Origin: an uncultured Muribaculaceae bacterium | GTDB lineage: Bacteria; Bacteroidota; Bacteroidia; Bacteroidales; Muribaculaceae | Length of the DNA: 61,774 nt | Assembly: GCA_910577465.1 (NCBI GenBank) | Contig: CAJTMM010000006.1 | Coordinates: 38,380-100,153 of the forward strand | Direction of reading: 5' to 3' | Shown here: in pieces, positions 46,506 through 54,808 of the stretch | How positions within the stretch are numbered: the first letter of the stretch is position 1 | Layout: each line of letters starts with the position of its first letter | The notes under the pieces: generated by a model | Database searches by the model: none | The model's input: the letters and a program-made list of their open reading frames with translations, nothing else | What the model was told of the DNA's origin: nothing | Made by a program: the position numbers and the translations under genes

Positions 46506-47231
46506 ATGGTTGATAAATCGGCTGATAAATCGGTGTTCCGGTTCAAGCGTTTTGAATTAGCAAACGAAAAAAGTGCCATGAAGATTGGTACTGATGGGGT
46601 GTTGCTGGGAGCTTGGGCGGATGTGTCAAATGCGCGGACGGCATGGGACGTGGGATGTGGTACCGGTTTGATAACTCTGATGCTCGCTCAGCGTACCGAT
46701 AATATGGACATAATAGGAATAGAGATAGATTCTGATGCTGCTGAAGAGTCATCGGCTAATGTTCGTGCTTCGGAGTGGAGCCGGCGTGTGCGGGTGGTGT
46801 ATGACGATGTGCTGAAATGCTATAATGAATTGCCGGTACCGGATTTGATAGTCAGCAATCCGCCGTTTTTTAAAAATGCGTTGAAGGCGCATGGGCTTGC
46901 CCGTAATAGCGCCCGGCATGATGATACATTGTCTTATGCCGATCTGATACGGGTGGCATCGGAATCGTTGTCGTCTGATGGGTGTCTGTGTATGGTATCT
47001 CCTGTAGATAGACGGGAGGATATCGAATGGGCATGTTGCCTGCACAAGTTAAACATACAACATGTTACGGAGGTGGTGACTGCCCCCGGTAAGGCTGCCA
47101 AACGCTTGTTATGGCAGGTTGGTCGTGAGGATAGACTGCCTGTGCATGATGTGTTATGTATCAGAGATTCGATGGGGCGGTTTACAGAGGAATACCGTGC
47201 CTTGACCGGTGATTTTTATTTGGATTTTTAG
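46506..47231 (+). CDS. tRNA1(Val) (adenine(37)-N6)-methyltransferase-like protein
   Basis: A 241-residue SAM-dependent methyltransferase of the TrmN6/YfiC type, which makes m6A37 in tRNA1-Val. Motifs are FRFKRFELANEKSAMKIGTDGVLLGAW at the N-terminus, the SAM motif WDVGCGTGLITLML (about 46-59), acidic IGIEID and the catalytic NPPFF in LIVSNPPFFKN (about 118-122). Ten bases separate it from the CPBP gene, so the two may be cotranscribed. Confidence 0.9.
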   Translation: MVDKSADKSVFRFKRFELANEKSAMKIGTDGVLLGAWADVSNARTAWDVGCGTGLITLMLAQRTDNMDIIGIEIDSDAAEESSANVRASEWSRRVRVVYDDVLKCYNELPVPDLIVSNPPFFKNALKAHGLARNSARHDDTLSYADLIRVASESLSSDGCLCMVSPVDRREDIEWACCLHKLNIQHVTEVVTAPGKAAKRLLWQVGREDRLPVHDVLCIRDSMGRFTEEYRALTGDFYLDF

Positions 47232-47241
47232 ATATTGAGAT

Positions 47242-48132
47242 ATGATTAGATTTAATGTATCGCCGGCACAGCGTTTTGTGCTTTTTATATGCGCTACCGC
47301 TTTGTGTTTCATTATTGGTAGTGTCATTGTGGGTATCGTGCTGTATGGCGGAATGTCGCCGGCTCGCATGCGTATAGCTACGGTACTGCAAGATTTGGTG
47401 ATGTTTATACTACCGGCGTTGGTTACTGCGATGATAATTACAAGGCGTCCGGCAACATTTCTATCGATAGACCGTAAACCCGATGTGGCGAGTGTCGTAC
47501 TGGTAATAGCGGCTTTGGTCGCGAGTGTGCCCGCCATGAATGTGGTGATTTCATGGAATGAAAATTTGACGTTGCCTGAATCAATGAGCGGGTTGGAATC
47601 GTGGATGCGCAGCAGCGAGCAGTCGGCAGGTGATATGGTTAAGGCGCTTATCTCCGGGACATCGGTGGGCAGTCTTGTATTGGCTATTCTGATTATGGGG
47701 ATTCTTGCGGGATTCTCTGAAGAATTGTTTTTCCGCGGTACGTTTCAGCGACTGTTGATTACGACTCCGTTTAATGCGCATGTGGCGATATGGATTACTG
47801 CTGTAGTGTTCAGTGCCATTCACATGCAGTTCTTCGGGTTTGTGCCACGTTTGCTTCTCGGAGCATTTTTCGGTTATCTGGCGTGGTGGAGTGGGTCGGT
47901 ATGGATCGCAGTAATCGCCCATATAGTAAATAACACATGCGCTGCTGTGAGCATGTGGATTAGTGCCCGCGGAGGAGTTGATTTCAATGAGATAGGCGTT
48001 TCGTCATCCTCTTTCGATAGGGAGGCGGTGATACTCAGTATAATTGTGACTTCGTTTCTGATTAGGATTATATATAAACGAAGTCGCTTATTGGGTTACC
48101 GTAATGACGTCAGAAAAGAGAAGCCGTTTTAA
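47242..48132 (+). CDS. CPBP-family intramembrane glutamic endopeptidase
   Basis: A 296-residue, about eight-helix membrane protease of the CPBP/Abi (Rce1-like) family. Motif 1 reads FSEELFFRGTFQRLL (about residues 156-170), with the paired Glu and the Arg; motif 2 is FSAIHMQFFGF, and motif 3 HIVNNTCA. The role of bacterial members is mostly unknown; some process peptides. It ends shortly before a bidirectional terminator. Confidence 0.9.
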   Translation: MIRFNVSPAQRFVLFICATALCFIIGSVIVGIVLYGGMSPARMRIATVLQDLVMFILPALVTAMIITRRPATFLSIDRKPDVASVVLVIAALVASVPAMNVVISWNENLTLPESMSGLESWMRSSEQSAGDMVKALISGTSVGSLVLAILIMGILAGFSEELFFRGTFQRLLITTPFNAHVAIWITAVVFSAIHMQFFGFVPRLLLGAFFGYLAWWSGSVWIAVIAHIVNNTCAAVSMWISARGGVDFNEIGVSSSSFDREAVILSIIVTSFLIRIIYKRSRLLGYRNDVRKEKPF

Positions 48133-48222
48133 TTCGGGAGTTTTCCGTTTGTATCTAAATTTTTGATGCGGTTGAATGTGGTGCCGATGTTTTAAGCCGC
48201 CAACGTATCGGAAGAAATAAAG

Positions 48223-48257
48223 AAAGAATCTGAAACATCTGTTTCAGATTCTTTTTC
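48223..48257. terminator. Bidirectional terminator between the CPBP and ROK genes
   Basis: A 14-bp perfect stem (48223-48236 with 48241-48254, arm AAAGAATCTGAAAC), 4-base loop, with an A-rich left side and T-run on the right. It serves both convergent genes. Confidence 0.9.
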
Positions 48258-48278
48258 TATGGTTATCTAAAGTCCGGG

Positions 48279-49382
48279 TTATTGCTTTTCGTCAATCATA
48301 GATAGAGCGAATGAATATGCACCGATTGAGATAGCTTTACTTGCACCCAGTTTGGTTATTGCCACACCGGTAGCTTTTTGCGGGTCGTAAATAACGGTGC
48401 GTTCTGTGCCGTAAACCTTTATGGGGCGTGCAGCGCCATGTGCGAACTGTACGAATTCCTCTTCATTGTCTAGATCGAATGCTTTTGAAGGCATGCGTGG
48501 GATTTCTTCGCCTTTAATGGTGTGAAGCACGCCACGAAGTTGCTTCATGAGTGACGGCATGAAGAATTTGCGTGCGCCGGTCAGACCGCCGCCGATGACA
48601 ACCAATGAGTCGGTGAGGGTGACTGCGGTAGCGATTGCATCACCGGCTATCTCTCCAAATTCCTCAAAGGCAGCTATTGCAGCTTCCTTGTTTCCGGGAA
48701 TTTTTCCTTCAGCTATGTCACAGATGTCTTTGGGTTCGAATGTGTGGTTGATGTCACCGGATTTTTCGGCATATACGCGCTTTATAGCACGGATGGCTAC
48801 GCCTTCCTCTACGAATACTTCGGGGTGATTTTTGTGTCGTAGACAGAATGTCTCAGCGCATGAGTTGTTGCCACGGTTAAGGTGGTTGTCAATGACCATG
48901 CCCATGCCGAATCCGGTACCGAATGTGTATCCAAGCAGATTCGTATAGGTTTTTGTGCTGCCGAGTTCAGCGAGACGTTGATTTATTTCGGGTAGTATGC
49001 CGCCTATGGCTTCACCAAAAGCATAGAGGTCGCCATCATTATTGATGAATACGGGGATGCCGAATTTCTCTTCCAAGAACGGACCAAGGGCTACGCCGTC
49101 GCGGAATGAAGGGAAGTTGGGAAGGTATCCACCGATAATTCCATGGGGGTAATCGGCCGGACCGGGGAATGCGAAGCTTATAGCCACGGGTTTTTCATCG
49201 AGTTTGGCAATGATTTGCTCAAATCCGCTTACCATAGTGGAAAGACACAGATCCAAGTCATGTGCATTGGACGGCATTGTTATCGGGTCAACGATGAAGT
49301 CGTTGGAGCGCATGGCTCCGAACACAAAGTTGGTGCCGCCGGCATCAAGCGTAATTACGATGCGGTTGTCGAATTTGTACAT
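48279..49382 (-). CDS. ROK-family sugar kinase, glucokinase-like
   Basis: A 367-residue kinase of the ROK family, probably phosphorylating glucose or another hexose. The phosphate-1 motif LDAGGTNFVFGAM (about residues 12-24), the catalytic Asp in FINNDGDLYAFGEA and the adenosine motif VVIGGGLTGARKF are present. The ROK zinc-finger signature (CxCGxxGC) is not present; NNSCAETFCLRHKNHPE stands in that region. It is monocistronic. Substrate uncertain. Confidence 0.85.
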   Translation of the reverse strand: MYKFDNRIVITLDAGGTNFVFGAMRSNDFIVDPITMPSNAHDLDLCLSTMVSGFEQIIAKLDEKPVAISFAFPGPADYPHGIIGGYLPNFPSFRDGVALGPFLEEKFGIPVFINNDGDLYAFGEAIGGILPEINQRLAELGSTKTYTNLLGYTFGTGFGMGMVIDNHLNRGNNSCAETFCLRHKNHPEVFVEEGVAIRAIKRVYAEKSGDINHTFEPKDICDIAEGKIPGNKEAAIAAFEEFGEIAGDAIATAVTLTDSLVVIGGGLTGARKFFMPSLMKQLRGVLHTIKGEEIPRMPSKAFDLDNEEEFVQFAHGAARPIKVYGTERTVIYDPQKATGVAITKLGASKAISIGAYSFALSMIDEKQ

Positions 49383-49463
49383 ATCTTTATATTATAGATT
49401 TAAGTAGCGTATGGTATGTATGGCAAAGTTAAACAAAATAGAGGTATCGTACAAATAAAATAC

Positions 49464-50033
49464 TCATTTCACCCGTTGTGGATTTTTGGCTATGAAATCT
49501 TTCCATGAGCGGCACCCTTTTTCGATTTGTGGCCTGCTTGACTCATAATGGTGACATAGTGCTGCGGCAAGTGCATCGGAAGCATCCAATTGTGGTAGAA
49601 GCTGCTCGGATTTGAGATTGAGTATGCGCCGGAGCATCTCCTGTACTTGTTCTTTTGATGCAGCACCGTTGCCGGTGATAGCCATCTTGATTTTACGCGG
49701 TTCGTATTCCGTGATGGGGACTTGCCGTGACAGTGCCGCCGCCATGGCTACCCCTTGTGCGCGTCCGAGTTTCAGCATGGACTGTACGTTCTTGCCGAAG
49801 AATGGAGCTTCTATAGCCATTTCATCCGGCAGGTATTGCTCTACCAGAGACAATACGCGGTCGTATATACGTCGCAGTCGCATGTAGTGGCTCTCGAATT
49901 TGCTGAGCTCAATCACCCCCATGGCTATCATGTCGGGCTTCTTTCCGTTAACTCCGAGTATGCCATAACCCATTATGTTGGTTCCGGGGTCAATGCCTAT
50001 GATTATTTTTTCGAATTCTTTTATGGATGGCAT
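49464..50033 (-). CDS. ruvC: Holliday junction resolvase RuvC
   Basis: Endonuclease resolving Holliday junctions during recombination. The 189-residue RNase H-fold protein begins with IIIGIDPGTNIMGYGIL (first catalytic Asp), followed by the Glu in MAIEAPFFGKNVQSMLKLGRAQG and the C-terminal acidic pair in QLDASDALAAALCHHY. The length is standard. It is followed by a DUF4286 gene upstream at 50045, closely spaced, likely the same transcript. Confidence 0.96.
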   Translation of the reverse strand: MPSIKEFEKIIIGIDPGTNIMGYGILGVNGKKPDMIAMGVIELSKFESHYMRLRRIYDRVLSLVEQYLPDEMAIEAPFFGKNVQSMLKLGRAQGVAMAAALSRQVPITEYEPRKIKMAITGNGAASKEQVQEMLRRILNLKSEQLLPQLDASDALAAALCHHYESSRPQIEKGCRSWKDFIAKNPQRVK

Positions 50034-50044
50034 CTTTGAAGGAT

Positions 50045-50353
50045 TTATGGTTGCAGGATTTCCATAAGGGTGGAAAAGTGCAATACGGATTCACCGTGTC
50101 TGGCTGAAAGTGCGTGAAGATGGTCGGCTGCGATGCCGTTACGCCACATCTCCACATCATGCTCGGATTGAGCAGTAAACTGAAGGGCGTAGCTTTTGGC
50201 TTCCGGGTCGGTCTCTATCATTATGCGGGTGAATAATGGTGAGGATAAAAGTCCCGACTCCAATGCCGCAGGGATATAGGTGTGGCTAATCCATTGGCGG
50301 AATGCGGTATCGGCATTCTTGTGCACGTGAAATGTTGTGTTGAATAGAATCAT
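50045..50353 (-). CDS. DUF4286 family protein
   Basis: A 102-residue protein of the DUF4286 family, a small ferredoxin-like (dimeric alpha-beta barrel-type) fold of unknown role, common in Bacteroidetes. Marks are NTTFHVHKNADTAFRQWI at the start, the MIETDPEAKSYALQF segment in the middle, and HFSTLMEIL at the end. It sits between ruvC (11 bases) and a GYF-domain gene (3 bases), so probably one operon. Confidence 0.85.
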   Translation of the reverse strand: MILFNTTFHVHKNADTAFRQWISHTYIPAALESGLLSSPLFTRIMIETDPEAKSYALQFTAQSEHDVEMWRNGIAADHLHALSARHGESVLHFSTLMEILQP

Positions 50354-50356
50354 ATT

Positions 50357-50887
50357 TTAGAATACCGTGTTTCCGGCAGCAACGCCCAGGAATGCCATTC
50401 CGATTATGAACAAGAAATACAATATATAAACGGCTATGGATATGAAAAATCCGAGTTTGGTCCATTTTCCGGCTGATTTGGACGCCTCTAAGGCACCTTC
50501 GTAATCTCCCGCACGGAATTTTGATTCCACGCTTGAAGCTTTGATTATGCCTACTATGCCAAATGGCATACAGCAGAACAATGTGACAAGAATGGATTCC
50601 ACCAACCAGGTTTTAGGGCATACGTTAATTGGTTGCTGATATCCGTAATTAGGAGCCTGAGGAGGTATGTATGAACCGGGTGCATAGGTCGGGGTAGGTG
50701 GTTGCGGACCATTGAATGTCTGATTGCAGAATAGTGTTTGATTCAGTTCATCGACATTGCCGGCAGGAATCCAATTGGTGAAAGTTTCATTCCATACCAA
50801 TGTGTCCGGAGAGATGTTGCGCGATGCAAGTTCCTCAATAGTATATGGGCCTTCAGGTTGACCGTTTGATGCTATATAGTATTTCAT
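50357..50887 (-). CDS. GYF-domain and CD225/dispanin-like membrane protein
   Basis: A 176-residue protein with an N-terminal GYF_2 domain (about 1-52: MKYYIASNGQPEGPYTIEEL, NETFTNWIPAGNV), a Pro/Tyr-rich linker (about 58-90) and a C-terminal CD225/dispanin module. The latter has two helices with WLVESILVTLFCCMPFGIVGI and KASSVESKFRAGDYEGALEAS, then KLGFFISIAVYILYFL. Role in bacteria unknown; perhaps membrane-shaping or protein interaction. Close to the DUF4286 gene. Confidence 0.88.
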   Translation of the reverse strand: MKYYIASNGQPEGPYTIEELASRNISPDTLVWNETFTNWIPAGNVDELNQTLFCNQTFNGPQPPTPTYAPGSYIPPQAPNYGYQQPINVCPKTWLVESILVTLFCCMPFGIVGIIKASSVESKFRAGDYEGALEASKSAGKWTKLGFFISIAVYILYFLFIIGMAFLGVAAGNTVF

Positions 50888-50909
50888 TGTATCAATTATT
50901 ATATTGTTT

Positions 50910-51674
50910 CTATTCTTTAACGGAGCATTTTTTCATGTGGCGTTTGCGGGCAATGAAACGTGGAATGAATTTCATGTGTTTCATTACGGCGGTGAAATTG
51001 CCATAGTAATACCGCATGATATTAAATCGTTCTATGAGCGATGCCTTGTGATTGGATGTGGTTACGCCTTCGTTGAGGTAGTCAATGATTGTGGCAGGTA
51101 TGTATACGTTCTTGCGGGAATGTTGCAGGCATTGTATGCACCAGTCGTAGTCGGCAGAAAATCGATATTGCAAGTTATAGGACGGGGCTATGCGTGCTAA
51201 TGCAATGAATGCTTGATGGCATACGAGCATTCCGTCGGCAAAGCTCCTGTAGGTGAGGTGTTCCGGAGCTGAAAGATGGCGGTCGGCTATACGCCGGCGG
51301 TCGGCGTTGACCAATTGTGTCTGCCCATATACTATTCCCGGATAATTATTGTCTTTAATGGTATCGGCAATCGTCTGTAAGGTATCCCGGGTATGGAAAG
51401 TGTCGCCTGCATTCAGGAATATCAGGTATTTTCCTGTGGCTATATCCATTGCCTTGTTCATTGCGTCGTACAGTCCGGCATCCGGTTCTGATGTTATGCG
51501 AATGTTGGCAATGCCGGATTCCCTGGCTAATTGCACGGTAGAATCTTTGGATGCTCCGTCCATAATCAAGTATTCATAGTCACTACATGTCTGCTCTTTC
51601 ACGCTTTTCAGCGTAGGAGGTAGTGTGGATTCGGCATTGTAGGTTACGGTGATTATGGAAAACAGGGGAGCCAT
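50910..51674 (-). CDS. Family 2 glycosyltransferase
   Basis: A 254-residue GT-A enzyme. It begins with FSIITVTYNAESTLPPTLKSV, has the nucleotide-binding acid in LIMDGASKDST and the metal-site equivalent NAGDTFHTRD (about 95-104), and then the acceptor part HQAFIALARIAPSY, FSADYDWCIQC. The short C-terminal tail is basic with no membrane helix. Such enzymes add sugars to surface polysaccharides; donor and acceptor unknown. No polysaccharide cluster surrounds it. Confidence 0.9.
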   Translation of the reverse strand: MAPLFSIITVTYNAESTLPPTLKSVKEQTCSDYEYLIMDGASKDSTVQLARESGIANIRITSEPDAGLYDAMNKAMDIATGKYLIFLNAGDTFHTRDTLQTIADTIKDNNYPGIVYGQTQLVNADRRRIADRHLSAPEHLTYRSFADGMLVCHQAFIALARIAPSYNLQYRFSADYDWCIQCLQHSRKNVYIPATIIDYLNEGVTTSNHKASLIERFNIMRYYYGNFTAVMKHMKFIPRFIARKRHMKKCSVKE

Positions 51675-51765
51675 GTCTAATGGTAAGTTTTGAGTTTACA
51701 CAAAGTTAATACAATTATCCGCAAATGTCCAATTTTTTAAGATAAAATCAGAAGCCGTGAAAATA

Positions 51766-51802
51766 AACAGGAAGTACTCTTGTCAGATGAGAACTTCCTG
51801 TT
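51766..51802 (-). terminator. Terminator downstream of tRNA-Glu
   Basis: Stem 51766-51775 with 51793-51802 (AACAGGAAGT), extended by three pairs beyond one mismatch. Read on the minus strand it follows the tRNA and is followed by TATTTTC. Confidence 0.75.
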
Positions 51803-51807
51803 TTGTG

Positions 51808-51880
51808 TAGCGAATCCGGGAATCGAACCCGGGTCTCCACCGTGAGAGGGTGGCGTGCTAGGCCACTACACTAAATCGCC
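51808..51880 (-). tRNA. tRNA-Glu (CUC)
   Basis: Minus strand begins GGCGATTTAGTGTAGTGG, and the anticodon stem CCACC/GGTGG encloses loop CTCTCAC, giving anticodon CTC. The T arm CCGGG-TTCGATT-CCCGG is regular. CCA is not encoded. One T-T mismatch lies in the acceptor stem and the first pair is G-T. Confidence 0.88.
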
Positions 51881-51922
51881 GTATGTATCTGCAGCAGGGA
51901 TGGCGTTTCCCTTTTCGCACTG

Positions 51923-51953
51923 CAAAGATACAGTATATTTTTAATACGACAAA
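51923..51953 (-). promoter_or_regulatory. Promoter of tRNA-Glu
   Basis: On the minus strand TTTG (51953-51950) and TATCTTTG (51930-51923) with a 19-base spacer, a full Bacteroidetes promoter, 43 bases before the tRNA. Confidence 0.8.
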
Positions 51954-51982
51954 TAGTTTGCCGAGAAAAAATATTCAAGATT

Positions 51983-52642
51983 TTATTCAAGAGTTATGTC
52001 TGTGAAAAATTCCGGGCGGTGGAAATCAGGTTCGGGAGTATCGATGGGCGCCCAGCTTAGGAAGTGGGGGCTTGCAGTCGCATCGGCGCATTTGTAGAAG
52101 TTGCCTCGCATGTGTATAGGCTTGCCTTCATATTTTACGCCCATTATGTCGAGCGGAATAGCCACAAGAATGTTCCAAGTGAACATGCCTTCAAGTTCTT
52201 CAAACGGACGAGTTCCACAAGACGGATAGCGTCGAACGCGATTCAGTTGTTCGTCGGTCAGTGGGGTGCCGTTGTGGCGATCCATTCTGCATGCGGCATG
52301 GATGGTGCCTATGCAGTTGAACTCAAAGTTGTAGTAGGGGACTTGTCCGGTGGGGGCAACGAAAAACTCTACACAGGAATCCTGGTGCACGCTTGAATTG
52401 TTTTCGTAATTCACGGCACGCAGATAGTTGCAGCGTACGAAGAAGTCGATGTAGATGTGTGTGCCCGAATGCGCTATAGTGAACGATGTGAGCGGATGAT
52501 ATGGGAACTGTTCTTTCCAGTTCAAGCATCCTACGGTTTCACGGCGGCCATTGTCGTCGAGCTGTTTGATGATGTCTTCTACTTCAAGATTGTCAAGTTC
52601 CGGGATATAAGGAACGGAGAGGGTGGGTTTGTTTTCAGACAT
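51983..52642 (-). CDS. Carbohydrate-binding family 9-like protein
   Basis: A 219-residue protein of the CBM9-like group. No signal peptide, so it is cytoplasmic or leaderless. Typical marks are HSGTHIYIDFFVRCNYLRAV, SSVHQDSCVEFFVAP, YYNFEFNCIGTIHAA and the C-terminal MRGNFYKCAD...HFLSWAPIDTPEPDFHRPEFF. True CBM9 modules bind reducing ends of xylans; these stand-alone proteins are common in Bacteroidetes with unknown role. It overlaps the LysE-type gene by eight bases. Confidence 0.85.
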   Translation of the reverse strand: MSENKPTLSVPYIPELDNLEVEDIIKQLDDNGRRETVGCLNWKEQFPYHPLTSFTIAHSGTHIYIDFFVRCNYLRAVNYENNSSVHQDSCVEFFVAPTGQVPYYNFEFNCIGTIHAACRMDRHNGTPLTDEQLNRVRRYPSCGTRPFEELEGMFTWNILVAIPLDIMGVKYEGKPIHMRGNFYKCADATASPHFLSWAPIDTPEPDFHRPEFFTDITLE

Positions 52643-53282
52643 AGTTTATAAGGTTTTTGATTCCGTGGACAAATCCAATGATTGCCATTATGAGAAGCAG
52701 AACGGCTATGATACGGTTGATCATCCACATTGAGCGGACATTGAAATGACTACGGACTTTGTTGACAAAAAATGTAATCATGAACCACCAGCATACGGCT
52801 CCCACTATTATACTGATATAACCTAAGATGTAGTGGTAGAAACGGTAATGCGGATCCATGAAATTGAAACGCGCAAACAATCCTATGATGAAGAAAAGTA
52901 TCAGAGGATTGGAGAATGTGAACAGGAAGCCTGTTCCGAAATCGCGCCAGTAGGTATTGGCGTATTCCGTGGGAGGGCGAAGTGCGCGTGACGGATTGTT
53001 GCGGAACAGATATATTCCATAGACAATCAGAACTACCGAGCCTATAATCTGGAGTATATTCTGGTTTGATTCAATGAAATCGGTAACGAATGAAAGTCCC
53101 ATTCCTGTAAGAAGGCAATAGAACATATCGGATAGGGCAGCTCCTATGCCGGTATAAAATGCCGCGCTGCGACCTTTATTGAGAGTGCGCTGAATCACGA
53201 GCATACCGATAGGACCCATTGGCGCTGATACGAACACACCTATGAGAAATCCTGTGAATGCTATGTACAGCAAACTTTCCAT
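52635..53282 (-). CDS. LysE-family amino-acid exporter
   Basis: A 215-residue, six-helix transporter of the LysE/RhtB superfamily. The conserved start GFLIGVFVSAPMGPIGMLVIQRTLNKGRSAAFYTG includes the PxGP motif (about 21-26). It likely exports an amino acid or related metabolite. The 3' end overlaps the CBM9-like start by eight bases, so the two are coupled. Confidence 0.88.
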   Translation of the reverse strand: MESLLYIAFTGFLIGVFVSAPMGPIGMLVIQRTLNKGRSAAFYTGIGAALSDMFYCLLTGMGLSFVTDFIESNQNILQIIGSVVLIVYGIYLFRNNPSRALRPPTEYANTYWRDFGTGFLFTFSNPLILFFIIGLFARFNFMDPHYRFYHYILGYISIIVGAVCWWFMITFFVNKVRSHFNVRSMWMINRIIAVLLLIMAIIGFVHGIKNLINYV

Positions 53283-53338
53283 TCTGTCACAAAATTAATA
53301 AAAGCCCCTATGAGATGCAAAAAAATTGTAGTGCTATT

Positions 53339-54808
53339 TTATCCATAGGATGGGTGTTCGCGTCGGCTGGCGTCGATACGCAGCAGAATGAACAGCAGAA
53401 ATGTGAAGCTCCATAATGAGGAACCACCGTAGCTGAAGAATGGTAAGGGGATACCTATTACCGGACAGAGGCCGATTACCATACCTATATTTATGGCAAG
53501 ATGGAATATGAAATATGAAGCTACACAATAAGCATAGACCCTGCCGAACACAGATGGCTGCCGTTCGGCTATGTGCAGCACACGCAGTATCAGTATCAAA
53601 AACAGCATCAGGAGCAATGAGGAGCCGATAAACCCTTGTTCTTCACCAATGGTGCAATAAATGAAGTCGGTGTGCTGCTCGGGGACGTATTTAAGTTTGG
53701 TCTGTGTGCCGTTGAGAAATCCTTTTCCGGCGAACCCGCCCGAGCCAATGGCTATCTTTGACTGGTTGACATTGTAGCCGGCTCCCAGCAAATCATCCTC
53801 AATGCCGAGTGTCACTCGTATACGTTGCTGTTGGTGGGGTTGCAGCACGGATGTGAATGCATAGTTGACAGAGAACAGGAATACTACAGATATCACCGTG
53901 GCTCCGACTGTAATCAATAGTTTCTTTGCTTTTGCCCTCATGGATAACAATACACAATAGAAACAGGCAATGAATATGACCGAAAGGAAATAAACCAATC
54001 CTGGCACATTGATGCCGAATGCACCGAGTATAGCCACAATCAGTCCGGTGCCGCAGAACCATATCAACACATTGCGTGCCGCTTCAAACCGTTTGCAATA
54101 CACCACAAGCATACACACCATTATTGCCATGATGAGCATGAACACCAATGCCTCGCCCAAAGGTATGCCCATGAATAAAGTGTCGGTGTATTTCACCGCC
54201 ACTACAAAAAACACCACTGCACATAATGCCGCCAACAATACCAGTCCGCTCATACCTTCGCGGTACAGAACAAAGAACAATGCCATATAGGCGAGTGCGG
54301 ACCCTGTTTCACGTTGGGCAAGGATAAGCAATATAGGGATGAATATTATGGCTAATGCACGGATATAGTTGTTGCGCGAAGCATTGAGTTTGAAATTATA
54401 CCCGCTGAATAATTTTGCCAATGCCAATGCCGTAGCGAACTTCCCGAATTCAGCCGGCTGGAAGCGTAACGGACCAAATACCAACCAGGAGCGAGAACCT
54501 TTGATGTCAGGAGCTACAAAAATAGTAACGAGCATAACCAAAAGCAGCATTATGTATATGGGGAAGGCATAGGTTTCGTAAACGCGCGAGTCGAACAGCA
54601 GCAGAATCACACCGAGTATCAGTGCAAGACCAATCCATCGTATCTGCTTGCCTGAAAATTCGTCGGGGTCAAAAAGACTCGCGTGGTCGAAGTCGTAGCT
54701 CGCGGCGTAGATACTGAATACACCGGCGATAATCATTATCAGATATATGATTATCGTCACCCAGTCGATGTTACGGAAAAGAGATATGTTAGTGTTTCTT
54801 GACTCCAC
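53339..54808 (-). CDS. rodA: Rod-shape determining glycosyltransferase RodA
   Basis: SEDS-family peptidoglycan polymerase working with PBP2 in side-wall elongation. The 489 residues have about ten helices; FGPLRFQPAEFGKFATALALA holds the SEDS region, GAGYNVNQSKIAIGSGGFAGKGFLNGTQTKLKYVPEQHTDF the conserved extracytoplasmic loop with the catalytic Asp area, and FFSYGGSSLW the C-terminal signature. It starts at a GTG, overlapping the mrdA 3' end by 20 bases, and is last in the elongasome operon. About 90 residues longer than E. coli RodA, mostly in a loop region. Confidence 0.93.
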   Translation of the reverse strand: MESRNTNISLFRNIDWVTIIIYLIMIIAGVFSIYAASYDFDHASLFDPDEFSGKQIRWIGLALILGVILLLFDSRVYETYAFPIYIMLLLVMLVTIFVAPDIKGSRSWLVFGPLRFQPAEFGKFATALALAKLFSGYNFKLNASRNNYIRALAIIFIPILLILAQRETGSALAYMALFFVLYREGMSGLVLLAALCAVVFFVVAVKYTDTLFMGIPLGEALVFMLIMAIMVCMLVVYCKRFEAARNVLIWFCGTGLIVAILGAFGINVPGLVYFLSVIFIACFYCVLLSMRAKAKKLLITVGATVISVVFLFSVNYAFTSVLQPHQQQRIRVTLGIEDDLLGAGYNVNQSKIAIGSGGFAGKGFLNGTQTKLKYVPEQHTDFIYCTIGEEQGFIGSSLLLMLFLILILRVLHIAERQPSVFGRVYAYCVASYFIFHLAINIGMVIGLCPVIGIPLPFFSYGGSSLWSFTFLLFILLRIDASRREHPSYG

